A stretch of DNA of 64,000 nt, from the NCBI RefSeq assembly GCF_000313565.1, contig NZ_HE578928.1, positions 86,899 through 150,898 on the forward strand, given 5' to 3'. Shown here piece after piece: positions 44,988 to 54,560 of this stretch (positions within the stretch are counted from its first letter, which is position 1; every line of letters starts with the position of its first letter). The notes beneath the pieces are model-generated. The model did not search any database and was not told where the DNA came from. It saw nothing but the letters and a program-made list of their open reading frames with translations. Origin of the DNA: Dielma fastidiosa. Its GTDB lineage: Bacteria > Bacillota_I > Bacilli_A > Erysipelotrichales > Erysipelotrichaceae. A program made the position numbers and the translations under genes.

Positions 44988-46880
44988 TTATTTCTGAGTA
45001 AGCAATACTACCCAATACATTTTCTTCTTGTATTCGACAGCGCCTACTGCTATCTTCTTATAACGTGTGTTGTCCACAGCGCTGTCATCAGTGATTTCAT
45101 CAATAACATAATCGATATCATCTTCATCCTTAACAATGATTTCATACGCATATGTACCATAATCATAATCTAAATCATCAAGGAAGTCTTCAATATCATC
45201 CTTATCCTTACCTTGTGCTACCTGTACCACACGCTGGAAGGCATATTTGTCAAGATTGCCGGAAGTGACTTTCGTTAAAGCGGTACCGCTGCGGTAATCA
45301 TTAACACCATTCATAATTTCCAGCTTATCCGTGCGGTATGCTGTAGAACTGTAAGTCAGTGAAGTATCTGGCTCCACAAGCAATACAACTACATATGTAT
45401 GCTTGCCGTCTTCGACAATACCGATACCGACATTTTTGTAATCCTCATCAACAATTGCGCGTTTGTCAGCACGGACATCCATCCATTCATCAACGATAGT
45501 TTCATAATCATCTTCGTCTTTATAAATCAATTCATAAGATGAATTATAATCAACTTTGAAATCATCAAGTACCGTTTCATAATCTTTGCCGTTTGGACGC
45601 GTATCACTGAATTTGCTGGCAATTTCCACTGCCCGTTTATAAGCGGCTTTATCCAATTCATCATTGTAAGCCAATGTCAGTGAATCAACCTTGTCACTCT
45701 TGCGGTAATCATTCAGATAACCTAGAATCTCACGTTTATCAGTACGGTATTCACGATAATCATAACCAGATACACCAGTACCTGAACCGCCGTCTGTCAG
45801 CAGGATCACATAAACATATTCATCATTGCTGTCCTTAGCGATACCCACAGCGATTTCATTGAAATCTTCATTCAGGATATCCCGTTCAGCCCAGCGGTCA
45901 TTAAACAATTCTCTTAACGCATCTTTTGGTGACGCCGCCTTTACGAAATGTTCCTCAACCATATCATAATCCAGTTTTAAATCATCCATCAAATCATCCA
46001 ATGATTTACCGTTTGGACGATCATAGCTGAAATCATCAACTAATTCATTCGCACGAATATAGGCTGCCTTATCAAGGCCGTCAGAACGTACCCATGATAA
46101 TTCATCCAGCTTCTCATAATCACGTTCATCATTCAGATAATCAACAAGCTTACTCTTATCCGTGCGGTATTCCGTCGCACTATAAGCATCGGCATAATCA
46201 ATATCACTGCCGCCCTCGCTTAACAGCACACCGTTTTGCGCAAACGTATAAGTCTTACCGTCAATCTTCTGAGTGCCAATCAGCATACGGTTATCGCTGC
46301 CGCCCAGATAGTATTTCTTTTCTCCCAGTGTCAGCCAGCCTGATTGTTTCACATCATTCTTATAATAATAGAATTGTGTGCCTTCTTTAACCCAGCCGTT
46401 CTTCTTGGTTTCATCTACCTCATCGCTCTTATCGCCTTTGCTGACAAAAGCACCGTTCTGCTGGAAAACATAATTATAACCGTCAATAACATGATTGCCG
46501 CGAACCATGATGCCATGTTCATCAAAATAGTATTTTGTACCGTCACTTTCAACCCAAGTCTTAGCCTGCATAATACCATTAGCCGGATTCAGATAATACC
46601 AATCAGTTGAATTGGCAGCGATCCAGCCAGTTTTCATTTTACCTGTCTCATAATCTAACAGATACCATGCCTGACTTGAATCCTGTGTCCAGCCCTTAAC
46701 CATTTCACCAGTATTGCTGAAATAATACCAGGCATCCTCAATATATCGCCAGCCAGTTGCAAATGCACCGTTGTCGATCCAATGATTATTGCCATCCCAT
46801 TGGGCATGAGCAGGAACCGCAGATATGGAGAAGGCCATCGCGGCCGCTATACTTGCACTGATCCACTTCTTTCCATTCAT
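44988..46880 (-). CDS. Choline-binding-type protein with three CAP domains
   Basis: This 630-residue secreted protein has a signal peptide (MNGKKWISASIAAAMAFSIS, cleavage near PAHA), six or more Trp/Tyr-rich cell-wall binding repeats (residues 30-220, e.g. NTGEMVKGWTQDSSQAWYLL) and three CAP/SCP-like domains at about 230-370, 375-505 and 510-630, each with YRTDK, LNDYR and DKAAYxRA-type motifs. Typical CAP histidines are not obvious, so the domains may bind rather than cut. Start: the ATG at 46880 is spaced nine bases from AGGAGG, while the ATG at 46886 is too close. It is likely anchored on phosphocholine and exposed. Confidence 0.85.
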   Translation of the reverse strand: MNGKKWISASIAAAMAFSISAVPAHAQWDGNNHWIDNGAFATGWRYIEDAWYYFSNTGEMVKGWTQDSSQAWYLLDYETGKMKTGWIAANSTDWYYLNPANGIMQAKTWVESDGTKYYFDEHGIMVRGNHVIDGYNYVFQQNGAFVSKGDKSDEVDETKKNGWVKEGTQFYYYKNDVKQSGWLTLGEKKYYLGGSDNRMLIGTQKIDGKTYTFAQNGVLLSEGGSDIDYADAYSATEYRTDKSKLVDYLNDERDYEKLDELSWVRSDGLDKAAYIRANELVDDFSYDRPNGKSLDDLMDDLKLDYDMVEEHFVKAASPKDALRELFNDRWAERDILNEDFNEIAVGIAKDSNDEYVYVILLTDGGSGTGVSGYDYREYRTDKREILGYLNDYRKSDKVDSLTLAYNDELDKAAYKRAVEIASKFSDTRPNGKDYETVLDDFKVDYNSSYELIYKDEDDYETIVDEWMDVRADKRAIVDEDYKNVGIGIVEDGKHTYVVVLLVEPDTSLTYSSTAYRTDKLEIMNGVNDYRSGTALTKVTSGNLDKYAFQRVVQVAQGKDKDDIEDFLDDLDYDYGTYAYEIIVKDEDDIDYVIDEITDDSAVDNTRYKKIAVGAVEYKKKMYWVVLLTQK

Positions 46881-46956
46881 TCTCATTTTCCTCCTGTTTC
46901 CTTTAAACTATTATATCATGCTTTTCTTACAAGAAATCTAAAGATTTTGTCACATA

Positions 46957-47691
46957 TTAATGATTATGAAACCGTTTTACTTTTTCAGCATCAACAGCAT
47001 CATAAGAATCGCCGTTGATATACGCATAATTGACGGGTGAACCATAGTTGGTAGTCGGATCAATTTTCCAGCATTTAGCAGAAGTATGCAGCTGTTTTAT
47101 TCCCGTATTGCGAATGATTTCCAACGCGTTCTCAGCATTCACACCGCTGCCGGCTAAGAATTCAATAGAGCTGCCATAGGTATCCTGAAGATATTTTAAA
47201 GCTTTAATACCCTCAACGGCAGTTTTAGCTTGACCGCTTGTTAATATACGGTCGCAGCCGCATTCAATCAGCTGTTCACAGGCTTTCATCATATCGCTTG
47301 TACAATCAAAGGCTCGATGAAATACCGCTTCACCATTAAATTCATGAATCAGTTTTACCATCTTACACGTTTGTTCAACATTGATCGTCTTATCTTGATT
47401 CAAGAAGCCAAAAGCGATGCCATCGGCACCATGCCGCAGCAATTCTCTTGCTTCAAGAAAAATAACCGCCAATTCACTTTCATTGTAACAGAACCCCGCA
47501 CCGCGCGGACGCACCATGCAGATAATTGGCAGCGCCGTTTGCTGCTTCGCAAGAATCAGCGTGGCACATGTTGGTGTCAGACCGCCTAAGTATAAGGCTG
47601 AGTTTAATTCAACCCGATCCGCGCCGCCGGCATCAGCCGCGATTACATCCTCAAGACTGCCGCAGCAGATTTCTAAAATATTATTCTTCAT
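46957..47691 (-). CDS. cutC: CutC family protein
   Basis: This 244-residue TIM-barrel protein has ILEICCGSLEDVIAADAGGADRVE at its start (the CutC signature), then LTPTCATL and VRPRGAGFCY. CutC has been linked with copper homeostasis, though its reaction is debated. The ATG at 47691 overlaps the fumarase beta stop by 11 bases, so it follows in the same transcript. Confidence 0.92.
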   Translation of the reverse strand: MKNNILEICCGSLEDVIAADAGGADRVELNSALYLGGLTPTCATLILAKQQTALPIICMVRPRGAGFCYNESELAVIFLEARELLRHGADGIAFGFLNQDKTINVEQTCKMVKLIHEFNGEAVFHRAFDCTSDMMKACEQLIECGCDRILTSGQAKTAVEGIKALKYLQDTYGSSIEFLAGSGVNAENALEIIRNTGIKQLHTSAKCWKIDPTTNYGSPVNYAYINGDSYDAVDAEKVKRFHNH

Positions 47692-48202
47692 ATAAGTTAT
47701 GACCCTCACCGTCAATGGCTAAGGTTACCGGAAAATCAACAACCTCCAGACGATAAACCGCTTCCGGGCCAAGCTCTTCAAAAGCGACTAGTTCAGCCTT
47801 TTTAATACATTGTGATAAAAGTGCCCCGGCACCGCCGATGGCAACCATATAGGCGGCGTGATTGCGTTTAATCGCATCCACAACCGCTTGGGTGCGGTAG
47901 CCTTTGCCAATGCTTACGCTTAAACCCAGATCATAGAGCCGGGGTGCATAGGCATCCATCCGCATCGAGGTTGTAGGTCCAGCGCTGCCAAACACATGGT
48001 TAGGTGCTGCCGGTGTCGGACCAACATAATAAATCACCGCATCCTTAATATCAAAAGGCAGCTCCTCCCCGCAATCAAGCATCTCATTCATTCGCTTATG
48101 CGCGGCATCACGGGCAGTATAAATAGTACCGGTTATTTCGATTGCATCACCGGCTTTTAAGCCAGCCAGCTTTTCTTTAGTAATGGGTGTTGTCAGCTTC
48201 AT
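47681..48202 (-). CDS. Fumarate hydratase class I, beta subunit
   Basis: This 173-residue protein is the swivelling beta domain of the iron-sulfur fumarase/tartrate dehydratase family: TPITKEKLAGLKAGD, VGPTPAAP and GPTTSMRMD. The start at 48202 follows GAAGGGAG. It pairs with the alpha subunit to interconvert fumarate and malate. The aspartate ammonia-lyase next door makes fumarate, which favours fumarase over tartrate dehydratase. Confidence 0.9.
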   Translation of the reverse strand: MKLTTPITKEKLAGLKAGDAIEITGTIYTARDAAHKRMNEMLDCGEELPFDIKDAVIYYVGPTPAAPNHVFGSAGPTTSMRMDAYAPRLYDLGLSVSIGKGYRTQAVVDAIKRNHAAYMVAIGGAGALLSQCIKKAELVAFEELGPEAVYRLEVVDFPVTLAIDGEGHNLYEE

Positions 48203-48203
48203 C

Positions 48204-49049
48204 TTAAAACTCCCTTCTCGCATGTCTAGTGATATGACATGATATATTGACCGCGCATGGCAGGCAGGCAATATGTGTCGCATGGGTTTCAATGTTTACC
48301 TTAAGCGCCGTAGTATCGCCCTTTAATCCCTGCGGACCGATATTTAACTGATTGATTTCACTCAGCAGCTGGTCTTCAAGCGCTGCGTAGCGTGGGTCTG
48401 GATGCGCGCTGTCACAGCTTCTTACCGTAGCCTTTTTGGCCAGATAAGCCGCGTAATCAAAGCTGCCGCCCAAACCGACACCGATCACCATCGGCGGACA
48501 GGCATTAGGGCCGGCTTTTTTTACAGCATTGAGTACCGTTTGTTTTACACCTTCAATACCCTGCGCGGGTTTCAGCATCTCAATGACACTCATATTCTCA
48601 CTGCCGGCACCCTTACATGTAATTTCAAGAATCACCTGTTCACCGTCAATGATGGAAGTATAAATCATACAAGGTGTATTATCCTTCGTATTAACACGTT
48701 CAAACAACGGCTCTGAAACCATTGATTTTCTTAAATAACCCTTATCATAGCCCTGACGCACACCTTCCTGAATCGCCTCATTGACCGAACCATGAGTAAA
48801 ATGCACATCTTGACCGACATACAGATATACGGCAACCATCCCGGTATCCTGACAGATTGGGATATGCTTTTCATCCGCAATAGCCGCGTTCAGCTTTAAA
48901 TATTCCAGCGTTGCTTTACCGATGCGGCTGGTTTCTTTTTCACAGGCTGAATCAAGACAGTGCTTCACATCTGCAGGATAGCGGTAGTTCACATCCTGAA
49001 CCATGGTGGATACAGCCTCTGTGAGCTGTCTTACATCAAATTCACGCAT
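48204..49049 (-). CDS. Fumarate hydratase class I, alpha subunit
   Basis: This 281-residue protein has the three cluster cysteines in ICQDTGM, ITCKGAGSENMS and ACLPCAVNIS. It holds the [4Fe-4S] active site. Adjacent to aspA and the beta subunit, it allows aspartate to be turned via fumarate into malate. AGGAGGATAAG lies before the ATG, inside the aspA end. Confidence 0.93.
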   Translation of the reverse strand: MREFDVRQLTEAVSTMVQDVNYRYPADVKHCLDSACEKETSRIGKATLEYLKLNAAIADEKHIPICQDTGMVAVYLYVGQDVHFTHGSVNEAIQEGVRQGYDKGYLRKSMVSEPLFERVNTKDNTPCMIYTSIIDGEQVILEITCKGAGSENMSVIEMLKPAQGIEGVKQTVLNAVKKAGPNACPPMVIGVGLGGSFDYAAYLAKKATVRSCDSAHPDPRYAALEDQLLSEINQLNIGPQGLKGDTTALKVNIETHATHIACLPCAVNISCHITRHARREF

Positions 49050-50486
49050 CTACTTATCCTCCTTTTTACGCTTATGACGGCGCATTCCCGGGATACCCGG
49101 CCGTGTCATTTCACGCGCATTCAGCACCTCATCAAGCTTTTCCTTAGAGATCAGACCCGCTTCAAGAATCAGTTCCTTCAGCTTTTTATTCTCCGCCAGT
49201 GCCTGTTTCGCATACTTCGAGGCATTGGCATATCCGATATGCGGTGCCAGCGCTGTCGCGGTACCCAAAGATATATCCACAAGATCGGCACACCGTTCTT
49301 TATTCGCAACAATACCCATGATGCAGTTGCAGCGCAGTGTCGCACACGCGTGACTTAATGCCTCAATTGACTGAAACAAATTGAAGAACAGCACCGGTTC
49401 AAACACATTCAATTCCATCTGACCGGCTTCCGCCGCTTTTAAAATCGTTACATCATTGCCGAATACTTGGAAGCAAACCTGATTTACCACCTCAGGAATA
49501 ACCGGATTAATTTTACCCGGCATGATTGAGCTGCCCGGCTGACGGGCAGGCAATATAATCTCATAAAAACCAGTTTTAGGGCCTGATGCCATTAAACGCA
49601 GATCATTGCACATTTTAGATAAATTGACACCCAATGTCTTTAAAGAACTATGCGCCCAGACAAATGGATCAACATTGCGTGTACCGTCAATCAAATCTCT
49701 GGCACTGGTCAGATCAATATCTGTAATCTCACTTAAAATTGGAATTAAAGTACGGCGGTAATTCTCATCAGCATTCAAGCCAGTACCCACCGCGGTAGCA
49801 CCCATATTCACTGATTTTAAGTTTTGAAAGGCAATTTTAATCCGCCGGATATCTCTTACCAAAGAAGTCGCATAGGCATGAAACTCCTGACCTAACGTAA
49901 TCGGTACAGCATCCTGAAGATGAGTTCGGCCTAATTTGATGACATCATTAAATTCCAGACTCTTATCAAGCAATGCTTCCTGAAGCAGCTGCAGCTCATT
50001 CAGCAGCTCATCAACTAAAAACAGACAGGTAATCTTACCTGCGGTCGGAAACACATCATTGGTTGACTGTCCAAAATTAATGTGATCATTAGGGTGTATG
50101 TAATCATATTTGCCTAATTCACGGCCAGCCAGCTGAGCCGCCCGATTAGCGATAACCTCATTGGTATTCATATTTACTGAAGTGCCGGCACCGCCCTGGA
50201 TAACATCAGTAACAAAATATTCATTCAGCTTGCCGGCAATCACATCATCGCAAGCCTGTAAAATATAATCAAGCCGTTCTTTATCAAGATGATTGGTGCG
50301 ATAATTAGCCAATGCGCAGGCTTTTTTAACCATTCCTAATGAACGGACCATCATCGGATGTGTCCGCAGACCGGTAATTGGGAAATTTTCCTTTGAACGC
50401 TGAGTCTGAATGCCATATAATGCATCCTTAGGAACCAGCTTTTCACCTAATGAATCTCTCTCCAACCGGTAATCTTTTTCTTCCAT
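49050..50486 (-). CDS. aspA: Aspartate ammonia-lyase
   Basis: This 478-residue fumarase/aspartase-fold enzyme has the signature GSSIMPGKINPV near residue 320, GGAGTSVNMNTNEV and NFGQSTNDVFPT. It cleaves L-aspartate to fumarate and ammonia. It leads the fumarase subunits in one operon, giving an aspartate-fumarate-malate route. AGGAGGTTTAA precedes the ATG. Confidence 0.96.
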   Translation of the reverse strand: MEEKDYRLERDSLGEKLVPKDALYGIQTQRSKENFPITGLRTHPMMVRSLGMVKKACALANYRTNHLDKERLDYILQACDDVIAGKLNEYFVTDVIQGGAGTSVNMNTNEVIANRAAQLAGRELGKYDYIHPNDHINFGQSTNDVFPTAGKITCLFLVDELLNELQLLQEALLDKSLEFNDVIKLGRTHLQDAVPITLGQEFHAYATSLVRDIRRIKIAFQNLKSVNMGATAVGTGLNADENYRRTLIPILSEITDIDLTSARDLIDGTRNVDPFVWAHSSLKTLGVNLSKMCNDLRLMASGPKTGFYEIILPARQPGSSIMPGKINPVIPEVVNQVCFQVFGNDVTILKAAEAGQMELNVFEPVLFFNLFQSIEALSHACATLRCNCIMGIVANKERCADLVDISLGTATALAPHIGYANASKYAKQALAENKKLKELILEAGLISKEKLDEVLNAREMTRPGIPGMRRHKRKKEDK

Positions 50487-50518
50487 GTTTAAACCTCCTA
50501 ATGGAAATATTAAAGAAA

Positions 50519-50549
50519 ATGCATTGATTCACTTAATGAAACAATGCAT
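50519..50549 (-). terminator. Terminator of murA
   Basis: ATGCATTG and CAATGCAT pair. On the minus strand it is followed by TTTTCTTT. Confidence 0.65.
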
Positions 50550-50554
50550 ATATC

Positions 50555-51823
50555 TTAAATCGTTTCTCGCCAGATTTTAGCACCCAGTGCTTCTAATTTA
50601 CCGTCAAGGTTTTCATAACCGCGGTCAATATGATATACAGCATGTATTTCAGTAACACCATCAGCAATCAAACCGGCAATCACTAAACAAGCACCGCAGC
50701 GCAGATCGGTTGCCTCTACCACACTGCCGGATAAACGGCTTGGCCCATTGATAAAAGAGGAAGGAATCCGCACATCAATATCCGCACCCATTTTATTCAA
50801 TTCCTGACAATGCTTAAAGCGTTCCGTATAAATCGTTTCAGTAATTACCGACTGGCCGTGCGCCTGCGTCAGCAAGGCAGTCAGCGGCTGTTGGATATCA
50901 GTCGCGAAGCCCGGATACGGCAAAGTTTTAATATCCGTACACTTTAAAGGCTGATCACCGCGGCGAATCGTCACCTTATCCACATCAACCTTAATATCGA
51001 TACCAATTTCCTGCAGCTTAGAAAGCAGACTTTCAAGATGAGCCGGAATAATATTTTCAACCGTCATCTCATCAGCCGCAGCCGCAGCCAGTACAATATA
51101 TGTGGCAGCCTCAATACGGTCTGGAATAATCTCATGGAAACATCCATCAAGATGATCCACACCATCAATCGTAATCACATTCGTACCAACACCGCGAATC
51201 TTTGCGCCCATTTTATTAAGCAGGGTTGCGACATCGATAATTTCCGGTTCCTTGGCGGCATTCTCAATAATCGTACGGCCCTGCGCATAAACGGCAGCCA
51301 TCATGATATTGATTGTAGCCCCCACTGAGGAAATATCGAGGAATATCTTATTGCCGATCAGCTTATCAGCCGTAATCTCATAAGCGCCATGCTCATACTT
51401 CACCGCAGCGCCCAGCGCTTCAAAACCTTTAAGATGTAAATCAATTGGCCGCGGCCCCAGATAACAGCCGCCCGGCATTTTCATTACAACCTTGCCATAC
51501 TTACCCAGCAAAGCGCCCATGAAATAATAAGATGCCCTAAGCTTCTGCACCGCATCCTGAAGCATTGGCTTATTTTCCATATGCGTAGGATCAATAACGA
51601 TATGATCCTTACTTTCCTTAATACAAACATCAACACCCAAATCACGAAGTAAAACGGAGAGTGACTCAACATCCGAAATATTCGGAACACCGCAGATCGT
51701 TACCGGCCCATTTGCCAGAATCGCTGCCGGGATCAATGCTACCGTAGCATTCTTAGAGCCGCTGATTTTAACGCTGCCTCTTAATCGATGCCCACCTTCG
51801 ATTTTAATTACTTCTTCACTCAT
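50555..51823 (-). CDS. murA: UDP-N-acetylglucosamine 1-carboxyvinyltransferase
   Basis: This 422-residue protein is the first committed enzyme of peptidoglycan synthesis, adding enolpyruvate to UDP-GlcNAc. The catalytic cysteine is seen in [11 protein letters not shown] near residues 115-125, and [12 protein letters not shown] at the start. The ATG at 51823 follows GGAGGGTTTTTT. A second murA copy is common in Bacillota, so which paralogue this is remains unclear. The cysteine is kept, so fosfomycin sensitivity is expected. Confidence 0.95.
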   Translation of the reverse strand: MSEEVIKIEGGHRLRGSVKISGSKNATVALIPAAILANGPVTICGVPNISDVESLSVLLRDLGVDVCIKESKDHIVIDPTHMENKPMLQDAVQKLRASYYFMGALLGKYGKVVMKMPGGCYLGPRPIDLHLKGFEALGAAVKYEHGAYEITADKLIGNKIFLDISSVGATINIMMAAVYAQGRTIIENAAKEPEIIDVATLLNKMGAKIRGVGTNVITIDGVDHLDGCFHEIIPDRIEAATYIVLAAAAADEMTVENIIPAHLESLLSKLQEIGIDIKVDVDKVTIRRGDQPLKCTDIKTLPYPGFATDIQQPLTALLTQAHGQSVITETIYTERFKHCQELNKMGADIDVRIPSSFINGPSRLSGSVVEATDLRCGACLVIAGLIADGVTEIHAVYHIDRGYENLDGKLEALGAKIWRETI

Positions 51824-52033
51824 AAAAAACCCTCCATCTGCTTCTATCTTATTCATCAGCCTGTCATCGTGACACACACTGTTTTTTTCACTCCTATTGT
51901 ATCATAAAAGCGATTGCTTCAACATCTAAAAAATTTAACTTATCCTTAAGCGATCCGTTCAATATTATACACGATCAAACAAGTACCGTCTTTTTGAATC
52001 AGCTGTAATATTTTCCAATTAAACGATCCGCCT

Positions 52034-54298
52034 TTAATTATGAATGCTGATGCGATTCTTACCGCTGCGCTTGCTTTCATAAAGCGCCTGATCGGCACTC
52101 TCATATAAATCAGCAAAATTATGATGCTGCTGATCAATAAATGCAATACCGATACTGACTGATATCCTCAGCTCGACACGTTCAGGCAGCTTAATATTTT
52201 GAATATCTGCCAATATCCGCTCTGCGATATCCATAACATCCTGCCGTTTGTCACCCTTTAAATAAGCGACAAATTCATCACCGCCAAAGCGGGCGATTGA
52301 TATTTCACACAAACCGTTATGATCGCGGATATCACGCAGATGATAAGCAACCTGCATCAGCAGCTCATCGCCTGCATTATGTCCCAATGTATCATTCACC
52401 AGTTTAAATTCATCGAGATCCATCATAAAGAAAGCCGCCGTCTGATTCAGCGATAAGCTGTTTAAATCATCATTTACCAGCTGTTCAAAAGCCGTTCGGT
52501 TATACAGGCCGGTCAGCGGATCTCTTTCAGACTTAAATTTAAGCTCCATGCGTCTTCGCTTTTCCTCGTTGATATTCATCGTATAACATAATAGCATCGG
52601 TGTTTGATTATCTAATGTGTAAAAACTAAATACACTCTCTACCCAGATAAAATCTTTTACCTCATGACGCCGGTTGATGCGATATTCAATGCGCTGTTCC
52701 CTGCCTTCCGCAAATTCACGCTTCAAATTAGTGAAATTCATTGCCTCGGCAACCAGTTCAGCATCATCCTCATGAACAATTTTCAGCATTGCCAAACAAA
52801 TCTCATCATAATTTGCTTCAACCGCATCCTGAATCATGCCATCACGCGTGTAGCTGCAGATAATCTTGCTGTCAAGATTCAGTGTCCAAACACTGATAGC
52901 TTCATGGAACAGCGCTTCTTTCATGCTGATTTCCTGTTCCAGCTGACGGCGTTTGCGCACATCATCGCTGATATCTTCCACTATGCCCAGAATATTTTTA
53001 CCGTCGGCTTCTGAGGGCAGCTTGGCCAGCGTAAAACGGAACCAGTGCGGCTCATCAAACTTTATCCCTGAACTAATTTCAAAAACGGCTTTTTCAGCGC
53101 CATCTGCCATCTGGCTCAGTGCGTCCAACAGTTTCTCTTTTTCCGTCTCATTCAGACAACGTTTTTCAAACACCAGCTTGCTGAACGGACACAGACTGTC
53201 ATAATCACAAAGCGCTTTGATATTTCTTTCCTTCAAGAAATAGGCGGCATCCTTTTGTATATCATATTCAAACATCGTCGCAAAGGAGTGCTGGAGCGCC
53301 AGCTCAAACATTCGATTGCTGCGTTCCACTGATCGTTTAGCTTCTATTGTTCCTTGATAAGAACGGTTTGCCAAATAATAATAAGCGGCAAAGAAACAGA
53401 TAAAGGTCAAAACCAGCTTAATGGTCAGATAATAAGCAGACTTTGAAAGCTTCTCATTTTGAACCAGTAAATTATCACTGGATACCAAAGTAAACAAATA
53501 CCAATTATTAATAGGCAAAGGACGGATATACACATAACGATGCTGACTGCCAATACTCAGATAAAAGCTGCCCGTCTCGTTATTCATCATCATAGCCTGT
53601 AATTCATCAACCGTTATACCGGGATCATCCATCGATTTGAGGTAGTCATAATAATTACGGCCGTCATACAGTGAATCCTGATGTTCACTCTGCTGAATCA
53701 TTGTGCCATCAGCCGCGATGACATAATAATACGCGTTGCTTTGAAAAGTCGTATTCAAACTTGTGTCAGCAATCTTTTCAATCGACATTGTCGCGATGAA
53801 TTCACCTGCCAGCTCACCATTATTAAAAGCCGGAACATAGTAGCTGATGACTTTTTGATTCATCGATCCCAGCTGATAAACATCACTGATGCCTTCCTGC
53901 CCAAAAAGCGATGAATCATAAAAACGCAGATCTGCCAGTGAGCTTTCTATGCCGCTGACAGCCAGCTGCTGATTTTCCTTATCAATAAGTAAAAACTGAT
54001 TGAAATGATCATTATCCATCAGCTTTTCCATCACTTCATAGCGAGCATTAGCGTCTGTTTCCTGAATCAGATAGTCCGCAGTAAAGCGAAGATTAACCAG
54101 TCTGTCATTGACTTGACGGATTATGGAGTCACTTCCCTGATTGGCGCTTTCCATAAGATAGCTTTGTGTGATAGCTTCAACCTGATAATCAGTACGGCGA
54201 TTAAAGTCATAGAGGAAAATCACAGTGAGGATTGATAATAAACAGATCCCAATCGCTATAATCTTACGGCTATGCAGCAGCAACTTATCATTCTCCAT
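52034..54298 (-). CDS. Membrane sensor diguanylate cyclase (Cache-PAS-GGDEF)
   Basis: This 754-residue protein has two membrane helices (residues 10-30 and about 285-310) flanking an extracellular dCache-like domain, then PAS-like modules (about 330-570) and a GGDEF domain with RFGGDEFVAYL. The metal site DLDEFKLVNDTLGHNAGDE is intact. It would make c-di-GMP in response to an outside signal. GGGGGGAG lies before the ATG. Confidence 0.9.
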   Translation of the reverse strand: MENDKLLLHSRKIIAIGICLLSILTVIFLYDFNRRTDYQVEAITQSYLMESANQGSDSIIRQVNDRLVNLRFTADYLIQETDANARYEVMEKLMDNDHFNQFLLIDKENQQLAVSGIESSLADLRFYDSSLFGQEGISDVYQLGSMNQKVISYYVPAFNNGELAGEFIATMSIEKIADTSLNTTFQSNAYYYVIAADGTMIQQSEHQDSLYDGRNYYDYLKSMDDPGITVDELQAMMMNNETGSFYLSIGSQHRYVYIRPLPINNWYLFTLVSSDNLLVQNEKLSKSAYYLTIKLVLTFICFFAAYYYLANRSYQGTIEAKRSVERSNRMFELALQHSFATMFEYDIQKDAAYFLKERNIKALCDYDSLCPFSKLVFEKRCLNETEKEKLLDALSQMADGAEKAVFEISSGIKFDEPHWFRFTLAKLPSEADGKNILGIVEDISDDVRKRRQLEQEISMKEALFHEAISVWTLNLDSKIICSYTRDGMIQDAVEANYDEICLAMLKIVHEDDAELVAEAMNFTNLKREFAEGREQRIEYRINRRHEVKDFIWVESVFSFYTLDNQTPMLLCYTMNINEEKRRRMELKFKSERDPLTGLYNRTAFEQLVNDDLNSLSLNQTAAFFMMDLDEFKLVNDTLGHNAGDELLMQVAYHLRDIRDHNGLCEISIARFGGDEFVAYLKGDKRQDVMDIAERILADIQNIKLPERVELRISVSIGIAFIDQQHHNFADLYESADQALYESKRSGKNRISIHN

Positions 54299-54327
54299 AA
54301 CGCTCCCCCCAATTTTGGAACATTAAA

Positions 54328-54349
54328 TCATTTTGATTCATCAAAATGA
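54328..54349. promoter_or_regulatory. Perfect palindrome upstream of the GGDEF gene
   Basis: TCATTTTGA and TCAAAATGA flank TTCA, 30-50 bases before the start of the membrane GGDEF gene. It could be an operator or a leader hairpin; no T-run follows on the minus strand, so a terminator is unlikely. Confidence 0.45.
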
Positions 54350-54560
54350 ACCTCTTTCTATCATAATATCACATTGTTTGGATTTTTGCTGAATTAATGT
54401 AAATTTCAATACCATTCCTTATATATAAAAGTAAATTTATAAATAACTGAAACCAATGAAAGACTTACTCTTATTTTGTAATTATTTATTCTCAATATCT
54501 TTTTATAAAAGATCAATTATGGTAAAATAGTTAAGGTTATGGCAAGAAAAGAGGGATAGT

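Noticed and set aside
47681-49049. L-tartrate dehydratase instead of fumarase
   Set aside because: The two families are alike in sequence, but the operon with aspartate ammonia-lyase makes fumarase the likelier role. Some doubt remains.
52664-53204. Plus-strand frames opposite the membrane GGDEF gene
   Set aside because: They are antisense to a gene with clear domains, carry no motif and lack ribosome sites.
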